DNA from: Treponema_C sp050937815
Lineage (GTDB): Bacteria > Spirochaetota > Spirochaetia > Treponematales > Treponemataceae
DNA: 64,000 nucleotides
Assembly: GCF_050937815.1 (NCBI RefSeq)
Contig: NZ_JACDIJ010000002.1
Location: forward strand, 62,001-126,000
Direction of reading: 5' to 3'
Below are positions 58,372-64,000 of this stretch, piece by piece. A program made the position numbers and the translations under genes. The notes under the pieces are model-generated. The model was not told the DNA's origin and searched no databases. It saw only the letters and a program-made list of their open reading frames with translations. Every line of letters starts with the position of its first letter. The stretch's first letter is position 1.

Positions 58372-59063
58372 AAAAAAATCATGCTCACGTACCGTTTTAT
58401 GTAAAGCGCTCTTGCCGCATATCGGCCTCATGTGCGGGAATTACCGCATGCAGCCGTTTTACCGCCCTCGCCGCCGCTTTTTTGCTGCTCGGTTTTCTTG
58501 CAGTCTTCACCGGCTGCGAAACGCCCAAGGTTGAGCGTATCGACGCCGAAACCGTAACCGATTTAAGCGGCTATTGGAACGACACGGATGTGCGCCTCGT
58601 AGCCGACACGCTGATAAAAGAATGTACAAACGCACCCGCAATAAACAATTATACGAGAACGAAGGGAAAGTTTCCGGTTGTTATTGTCGGCACCTTTAAA
58701 AATCAAAGCGACGAGCATATCGATACCTCGATTTTGGTAAAAAAATTCGAAGCGGCTCTTGTAAACAGCGGTAAGGTTGATTTTGTCGCTTCATCAAGCG
58801 AGCGCGGCGATTTACGCCAAGAGCGTAAAGAACAACAGGAATGGGCAAGCGAAGAAACGGCAAAGCGTCTTGCCAACGAAACGGGAGCCGACTTTATGCT
58901 CATCGGTGCGGTAAAAACCATTGTGGATATGAACACAAAAAAATCGACGCGCACCTATTATGTTACGGCCGAACTCATCGATATAGAAACCAACCGCAAA
59001 TTGTGGATAGGTGAAAATTCGGAAATTAAAAAGCTTATAACAAGGGCTGCAATACGCTTTTAA
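58368..59063 (+). CDS. LpoB-family penicillin-binding protein activator lipoprotein
   Basis: This 231-residue protein has a long leader with the lipobox FTGC (Cys near residue 50). The mature part follows the LpoB fold: DLSGYWNDTDVRLVADTLI, NPKGKFPVVIVGTF-type text (FPVVIVGTFKNQSDEHIDTSI, split), then TGADFMLIGAVKTIVD and ELIDIETNRKLWIG. In Enterobacteria LpoB spans from the outer membrane to activate PBP1B; here the partner is unknown. The start overlaps the peptidase by 4 bases. It heads a set of three envelope lipoproteins with COG3014 and LPP20 types. Confidence 0.82.
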   Translation: MKKNHAHVPFYVKRSCRISASCAGITACSRFTALAAAFLLLGFLAVFTGCETPKVERIDAETVTDLSGYWNDTDVRLVADTLIKECTNAPAINNYTRTKGKFPVVIVGTFKNQSDEHIDTSILVKKFEAALVNSGKVDFVASSSERGDLRQERKEQQEWASEETAKRLANETGADFMLIGAVKTIVDMNTKKSTRTYYVTAELIDIETNRKLWIGENSEIKKLITRAAIRF

Positions 59064-59076
59064 AACGTGAGCTTCT

Positions 59077-60435
59077 ATGAAACGTTTTGCGGGTATTCTC
59101 TTTTGGTGTACTCTTGTTTTTTTTACAGCTTGTGTAACTGCGGATCATGCGGCATATGATACGGACCTTTTAGTCGGAAACTATGCGGGAGTATATAAAC
59201 GCCTCGATGCGGAGCAAAAACGCTTATATGCCGCTCAGGATAAACTTCTTTATCATCTTGATGCCGGCATGCTTTTACATTTTGCAGGCGATTACGATGC
59301 TTCAAACCGGCAGCTTTCTCAAGCGGAAACCCTTATAGACTATTATGCTGCAAAAAGCGTTTCGCAAGCGATCGGTTCTTTTGTGCTTAACGATTCGGTA
59401 ATCGATTATGCCGGCGAAGATTACGAAGATATTTATACCAATTTGTTTATGGCGCTCAATTATATCCGATTGGACAAAATCGAAGACGCCTTTGTAGAGA
59501 TTCGCCGGTTTGATAATAAGCTGAAACGGTTATCGTCAAAATACGAAAAAGAGGTTTTTGCAGCAAAACAACAAGCCGAAAAACAAATGGCGGAATTGAA
59601 CTTGTCCGATTCGTATGCACAAGGCAGGCTTGATTTACCGTTTGATTTGGAATTTCATAATTCCGCCTTTGCCCGTTACATAAGTCTTTTGCTGTATCGA
59701 AGCGAAAACAGCAGCGACAGCGCCATAATCGATAAAAAATATTTGGAATCGGCATTTCAAACCCAGCGTTCTTTATATCCGTTTCCGCTTCCTGCGGCGG
59801 TGGAACAGGAATTTTCCGTACCGCCGGAAAAAGCCCGGTTAAACATTCTGTGTTTTACAGGGCGTTCTCCGATAAAAAAAGAAAAAATATTCCGTATTCC
59901 CGATATAACCGGCGGTACTTGGTTTAAAATAGCGATTCCGGTTATGCAAAAAAGGTCTTCACGTATTTCATCCGTATATATTGAAGCGATTGACGGCAGC
60001 GGAAACAAAAGCGCCGGAACACTTGAGATACTGGAAAGCATGGAAAACATAGCTGAAGATACGTTTCGGCAAAAACAATCGCTTATATATACAAAAACAT
60101 TTGTCAGAACCCTTTCGAAAACGCTTGCTTCGGCGGCAGCGGAAGCCGCCCTCGTTTCCCAAGATGACGGCAGTTCCGATATAAAAGCTCTGGGCGGTTT
60201 TTTACGGCTGCTTTCCGGAATATTTATAGAAATTTCAGAACGCGCTGACCTTCGTTGTTCCCGGTATTTTCCGGCTGCCGTATGGGCGGGCGGTTTGAAT
60301 TTAGACGGCGGCCTGTACACGGTGCATATAAGCTGTTATGATAAACAAAGAAAGCTTTTGTATAAAGACATAAAAAAAGATGTTTTAGTAAAAAACACTA
60401 TGCTTAACATTACGGAGTTTGTATGTATGCAATAA
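59077..60435 (+). CDS. COG3014-like lipoprotein
   Basis: This 452-residue protein has a lipobox FFTAC (Cys near residue 19). The mature part begins with helical, TPR-like sequence (DAGMLLHFAGDYDASNRQLSQAE and VIDYAGEDYEDIYTNLFMALNY, each split here), as in the uncharacterised COG3014 family; a beta-rich second half follows. Homologues accompany LpoB and LPP20 lipoproteins. Its function is unknown; cell envelope or peptidoglycan upkeep is inferred. It lies 13 bases after the lpoB-like gene and overlaps the next gene by 13 bases. Confidence 0.72.
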   Translation: MKRFAGILFWCTLVFFTACVTADHAAYDTDLLVGNYAGVYKRLDAEQKRLYAAQDKLLYHLDAGMLLHFAGDYDASNRQLSQAETLIDYYAAKSVSQAIGSFVLNDSVIDYAGEDYEDIYTNLFMALNYIRLDKIEDAFVEIRRFDNKLKRLSSKYEKEVFAAKQQAEKQMAELNLSDSYAQGRLDLPFDLEFHNSAFARYISLLLYRSENSSDSAIIDKKYLESAFQTQRSLYPFPLPAAVEQEFSVPPEKARLNILCFTGRSPIKKEKIFRIPDITGGTWFKIAIPVMQKRSSRISSVYIEAIDGSGNKSAGTLEILESMENIAEDTFRQKQSLIYTKTFVRTLSKTLASAAAEAALVSQDDGSSDIKALGGFLRLLSGIFIEISERADLRCSRYFPAAVWAGGLNLDGGLYTVHISCYDKQRKLLYKDIKKDVLVKNTMLNITEFVCMQ

Positions 60436-61475
60436 AAAGCGATAAAAAATACCGAACGGGAAGCTTTGCGTGTTTTTGCTTTTTTACGGGAATCCTGATG
60501 TCCTGCGTTTCCGCTTCCGCTGTAAAAAAAATGCCGCAATGGGTAATAGAGGCGTCTGCGGTGTATCCCGACGGCGAATATTTGTGCGGAGTCGGTTATG
60601 CAAAAGACCGTAATTCCGCAGAATCGGCAGCGGTTGCAGTCCTTACAAAATCAATCAGTCAAAAAGTAAAGGCCCAAACATCTTCCGTGCAAACAATGGA
60701 TTCGGAAAAAGAAGGGGTGGGCAGAAGGTTTGCTTCCGAAGTTAATACGCTTTCCCTTATAAATGAGATTGTCGGGTTAAAAATTCAGGAAGTGTGGACT
60801 GCCCCCGACGGCGACGTATATGCCCTTGCCCTTATCAATCGAGAAGAGGTCGGTTCGTATTATGAAAAAAAGATAACCGACAATGAAAACGGTATAAACG
60901 CCTTTATTGCGATGTCGGCCGAAAACCCTGCGAGTTTTGAAAGCATACGGGCTTTAAATTCCGCCGTCCGTGACGCTGCCGAAAACGACGGGTTTATATC
61001 GATTTTAGCCGTTGTACATCCGTTAAAATACAAACGGCTTTCTTTAGCGTATAAAAACACACAAACGGTACAAGCGTTGCGCGAACGGGAACTTCAAAAA
61101 ATACATATTGCCGTAGAGGTTGCAGACGATAACAGCGGCAGAATTGCAAGCGCTTTTTCGCAAGTTTTCAAAGAAGCCGGCTTTAAAACGCTCTCCGAAA
61201 AACAATCGGGTTTTACGGATGCGCCTTATATACTTAAAGCCGTTTTGTCTGTGGAGCCGCTGGTTGTTTCCGCTTCTTCTCAAAATAAATATGTTCGTTA
61301 TGTGCTCAAAGCCGAACTGACGGATACGGCGTCGGGTAAAGTCGTGCTGCCGTGGACTGCAAGCGGGCGTGAAGCGCATTTTACCGAAAGCGAAGCCGAA
61401 CAAAGAGCCTTGCGCACGCTTGAATCCCTCATAAAAAACGATTTTTCGGCACAAATGCTTACAATGGGGAATTAG
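60423..61475 (+). CDS. LPP20-family lipoprotein
   Basis: This 350-residue protein has a signal with lipobox ILMSC (Cys near residue 28). Residues 36-145 resemble LPP20: MPQWVIEASAVYPDGEYLCG and VGYAKDRNSAESAAVAVL, with alternating strands and helices. The second half (about 205-350) looks like a separate beta-alpha domain. It is the third lipoprotein of the cluster and overlaps the COG3014-like gene by 13 bases. Its stop overlaps the convergent mraY-like gene's end by 4 bases. Confidence 0.8.
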   Translation: MYAIKSDKKYRTGSFACFCFFTGILMSCVSASAVKKMPQWVIEASAVYPDGEYLCGVGYAKDRNSAESAAVAVLTKSISQKVKAQTSSVQTMDSEKEGVGRRFASEVNTLSLINEIVGLKIQEVWTAPDGDVYALALINREEVGSYYEKKITDNENGINAFIAMSAENPASFESIRALNSAVRDAAENDGFISILAVVHPLKYKRLSLAYKNTQTVQALRERELQKIHIAVEVADDNSGRIASAFSQVFKEAGFKTLSEKQSGFTDAPYILKAVLSVEPLVVSASSQNKYVRYVLKAELTDTASGKVVLPWTASGREAHFTESEAEQRALRTLESLIKNDFSAQMLTMGN

Positions 61476-62542
61476 CGGACTTTTAAGAGAATACCTAACA
61501 CGGCAATGGTTACCAAAACCTGCAAAATCATAAACTTAACCAGTATTTGTGTCGGCGACCAATTTCTGTTTTTTCTCATATGATCATGCAGGGGAAATCG
61601 AATCGAGTCGAATATACGAATTTTTAAAAACCGTAGCAAGGCGACTTTAACCAATCCCATACCGCCGTTTAAAAAGATAACCGAAGATGTTGCTAAAATT
61701 AAAAACGGGTTTCCGCTGACTAAAACGGACACACCGATAAAAAAACCCAAAGCCCTGCTTCCTGCATCTCCCATAAGAACCTTGCTCGGAAAAGCATTAT
61801 GCCACAGGTATCCCATAAGAGAGCCTGCAAGAGAAAAGGTTATAATTGCCCAAGAAGCTCCGTCCTGTAAATGGGGGATGAGAAGATAGGCTGCGATATC
61901 TTTATGACCCAATACAAAATAAAAAAGAACGCCCATTGTAATAAGGGCAATAAGCACCAATGTACTCGAAAGACCGTCTACTCCGTCGGTACAGTTTGTC
62001 GTGTTGATCGATGCCCATAAAAGCAGGGTTGCTATGCTTATATATACGGGCATTGCTATTCCGACGGGTTCGGCGATAAAGGGAAGCCAAAACAGTACCC
62101 GTCCGGCTGTGTCGGTGAGCGGATTCAAATAGTAAAGGACTGCGGATGCGGCAAGTGAAATCAGCAAATCTAAAGAGCCTTTTTTATATTCGCCCCAACT
62201 CAGTATACTCCGGTCGTCTAAAAATCCGGTCAGCATGGAAAGCCATGTCAATACAAGCATAATGACTTGAAGGAAATTTAGCGGGGCAAATAAAGCGCTG
62301 ACAAAAATAAATATGCTTATAAATACGAATCCGCTGCCCGTCGGTTTTCCCTTGGCGGCGTCGGCATTTACGGAAAATTCTCTGCCTCTGTCTACAGGCA
62401 AAAAACGGTAACAGCGAGGAAGTAAAACGTAGGCCGCTATAAAGCCCGTATACAGTGCAAGGGAAATAAGCACCGCATAAGATTGCAAAAGGCGTCCGGG
62501 GCCGAAAAAGAGCATAATATATGAGCCGAAATGATATAACAT
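61472..62542 (-). CDS. mraY: phospho-N-acetylmuramoyl-pentapeptide transferase (MraY-like)
   Basis: This 356-residue protein has about ten membrane helices and the conserved loops of the PNPT family: the Asp pair in LTGFLDDRSI, TNCTDGVDGLSS, KVLMGDAGSRALG with the catalytic Asp, and PLHDHMRKNRNWSPTQILVK (20 residues). The last is of MraY type rather than WecA. It joins phospho-MurNAc-pentapeptide to undecaprenyl phosphate on the inner membrane. Against this call, its neighbours are purH and lipoproteins, not the usual mur cluster. AAGAGG precedes the ATG. Confidence 0.78.
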   Translation of the reverse strand: MLYHFGSYIMLFFGPGRLLQSYAVLISLALYTGFIAAYVLLPRCYRFLPVDRGREFSVNADAAKGKPTGSGFVFISIFIFVSALFAPLNFLQVIMLVLTWLSMLTGFLDDRSILSWGEYKKGSLDLLISLAASAVLYYLNPLTDTAGRVLFWLPFIAEPVGIAMPVYISIATLLLWASINTTNCTDGVDGLSSTLVLIALITMGVLFYFVLGHKDIAAYLLIPHLQDGASWAIITFSLAGSLMGYLWHNAFPSKVLMGDAGSRALGFFIGVSVLVSGNPFLILATSSVIFLNGGMGLVKVALLRFLKIRIFDSIRFPLHDHMRKNRNWSPTQILVKFMILQVLVTIAVLGILLKVR

Positions 62543-62568
62543 AATACTGCCTCTTAAGTTAAAAAATA

Positions 62569-64000
62569 TTAGTGCTTAAAGTGGCGCCTGCCCGTAAACA
62601 CCATTGCAATACCGAGCCTGTCGGCGGCTTCAATCGATTCGGCGTCGCGGACGGAACCGCCGGGCTGGATGATTGTTTTTATGCCGAATTCGGCGGCCTT
62701 TTCCACACAGTCGCCGAACGGAAAAAAAGCGTCGCTTATAAGCACTTCGGCCTGCGCAGTTCCCGCCTTATCGGTTACCTCTTTTGCGCGCTCCAATGCC
62801 TGTTTTGTCGCCCAAATGCGGTTTGTTTGTCCGCAGCCTATACCGACGGCGGCGGCGTCCTTTACAACGACAATGGCGTTCGATTTTGCAAACATCGCAA
62901 CCGTCATGCCGAAAACCGCATCGGCTTTATGGCTTTCTTTCGGCTGCGCCTTTGTAACGACATTCCACGAATCGAATAAACCCGTATCCGCGCTTTGCAC
63001 CAAAAGGCCGCCGTCAACCGATACGCTTTCAAAACGGGACTGCGCTTGTGCTTTCATACGGATTAAGCGCAAATTCTTTTTGGAAGCAAAAACCTGTAAA
63101 GCTTCTTCGGTAAAATCGGGGGCGGCAATAACTTCCAAAAAACATTCTTTCATCTTTTCGGCGGCCGCCGCATCCACGGTGTGCGAGCAGCCCAAAATAC
63201 CGCCGAATATCGATACGGGGTCGCAGTCAAATGCGCGCTCGTATGCTTCAAGCAGCGACTTTCCGGAGGCGGCTCCGCAGGGGGTATTGTGTTTAAGGGC
63301 AACGACAAAAAAGCTTTTGTTTTCCACATAGCGGTTGTATGCGCATACGGCCTTCCATGCGACATCCAAGTCGCGCATATTATTGTAAGAAAGTTCTTTG
63401 CCCTGCAGCTGTTCCATCGAAGCAAAGCTTCCCGCTTTGTCCGCTTCCACATAGAGGGCGGCCTTTTGGTGAGCGTTTTCGCCGTAGCGCAGTTCCTGTT
63501 TTTTAACGAGGGGGACGGTATAATAGGACGGAAAAACGGAAAGGCTTTCGGTTTTAGCCGCGTTTTCTTTATTTTGCCCGGCCGCGGAAACGGAGGAATC
63601 AAGCATAAAGCGCGCTATCGCCGCATCGTAAGCCGACGTCAAGTTAAACACCTTTGCCGCCAACGCGCGCCGCAAATCAAAATCGACTTCGCCCGTTTCC
63701 AAACAAGAACGCACCGCTTCATAGTCGGCAGGGTCGGTCAACACTATTACGTCTTTAAAGTTTTTCGCCGCCGAACGCAGCATGGACGGGCCGCCTATAT
63801 CGATAAATTCAATCGTTTCGTCAAAGCTAAGGCCTGCCTTAACCTTTTCAAAAAAGGGATAGAGGTTTACACATACAAGGTCTATCGGCGTTATGTTCAA
63901 TTCGGCAATTGTATCCATGTGAGCCGTATCGGAACGCCGTGCCAAAAGGCCCGCATGAACGGCAGGATGCAGGGTTTTTACCCGGCCGTCCAAACATTCG
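62569..64000 (-). CDS. purH: bifunctional purine biosynthesis protein PurH, N-terminus cut by window edge
   Basis: The frame is open to the edge. The visible part begins ECLDGRVKTLHPAVHAG, which is the MGS-like IMP cyclohydrolase domain (normally near residues 60-75), so about 60 residues are missing. A TTG inside this stretch is not the start. The AICAR formyltransferase domain follows: ELRYGENAHQKAALY, ALKHNTPCGAA and the C-terminal VKDAAAVGIGCGQTNR, split, with ISDAFFPFGDCVE. It does the last two steps to IMP. It lies upstream of mraY-like by 26 bases on the same strand. Confidence 0.93.
   Translation of the reverse strand, partial: ECLDGRVKTLHPAVHAGLLARRSDTAHMDTIAELNITPIDLVCVNLYPFFEKVKAGLSFDETIEFIDIGGPSMLRSAAKNFKDVIVLTDPADYEAVRSCLETGEVDFDLRRALAAKVFNLTSAYDAAIARFMLDSSVSAAGQNKENAAKTESLSVFPSYYTVPLVKKQELRYGENAHQKAALYVEADKAGSFASMEQLQGKELSYNNMRDLDVAWKAVCAYNRYVENKSFFVVALKHNTPCGAASGKSLLEAYERAFDCDPVSIFGGILGCSHTVDAAAAEKMKECFLEVIAAPDFTEEALQVFASKKNLRLIRMKAQAQSRFESVSVDGGLLVQSADTGLFDSWNVVTKAQPKESHKADAVFGMTVAMFAKSNAIVVVKDAAAVGIGCGQTNRIWATKQALERAKEVTDKAGTAQAEVLISDAFFPFGDCVEKAAEFGIKTIIQPGGSVRDAESIEAADRLGIAMVFTGRRHFKH

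Noticed and set aside
62569..63993. TTG at 63993 as a start of purH
   Set aside because: The sequence before it continues the family's conserved block (ECLDGRVKTLHP), so the gene is merely cut by the window edge.

Overview
The window most resembles the chromosome of a host-associated treponeme (Spirochaetes). This rests on recalled similarity of several proteins (a MraY-like transferase, GlgX/GlgP, DUF2339 and LPP20-type lipoproteins) and on moderate GC; no 16S gene or other decisive marker is present. There are about 53 protein genes, two of them cut by the window edges. I saw no rRNA or tRNA gene, no CRISPR array and no insertion sequence.

Layout. 1-4.3 kb: a truncated ankyrin lipoprotein, a DUF4143 AAA+ ATPase behind a perfect palindrome, tcdA and pepF. 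4.5-9.1 kb: glycogen breakdown pair glgX-glgP. 9.2-12.3 kb: exported proteins, led by a trypsin-like protease joined to a probable outer-membrane barrel. 12.4-20 kb: phosphodiesterase-like protein, membrane adenylate cyclase, THUMP methyltransferase, TetR regulator and alpha/beta hydrolase. 19.9-30 kb: a sugar (probably pentitol) catabolic island with a DeoR regulator and SIS isomerase on one strand and, divergent from them, an ABC importer, two dehydrogenases and two FGGY kinases. The + strand half is visibly AT-richer than its surroundings, suggesting transfer. Behind it lies a candidate small RNA gene on the minus strand. 30.3-38.3 kb: mtnN, a PII-like protein, birA, hypA, a large Fe-S/FAD oxidoreductase and a DUF2339 membrane protein. 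38.5-43.4 kb: ECF S-component, trkA-trkH, and an O-acetylhomoserine sulfhydrylase-type enzyme. 43.4-49.5 kb: an MMPL/RND transporter, porin-like protein and LolA-like protein with a divergent TetR gene and a DUF1275 gene; this looks like an envelope-spanning lipid export system. 49.5-52 kb: a small accessory patch with a frameshifted GNAT toxin and its intact antitoxin, a brnT-brnA module, three copies of the brnA 3' end, and a degenerate GT51-like protein. 52-64 kb: serine dehydratase, prfA, a TetR/SRPBCC pair with a clear operator, galE, an M20 peptidase, an LpoB/COG3014/LPP20 lipoprotein cluster, mraY-like, and truncated purH.

A recurring signal is leaderless transcription. At least eight genes (DUF4143, glgX, the THUMP methyltransferase, the hydrolase, deoR, the ECF S-component, prfA, brnT) have a good -10 box, often with an upstream TG, ending only 5-7 bases before ATG and no Shine-Dalgarno. 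Neighbouring genes use ordinary GGAGG-type sites.

The points I would check first are the small RNA candidate at 30152-30208, whose loop copies the anti-Shine-Dalgarno sequence; the MMPL/LolA-like/porin system; the protease-barrel fusion; and the brnA 3'-end repeats with the broken GNAT toxin. All functions are read from sequence and memory of families; no search was run.
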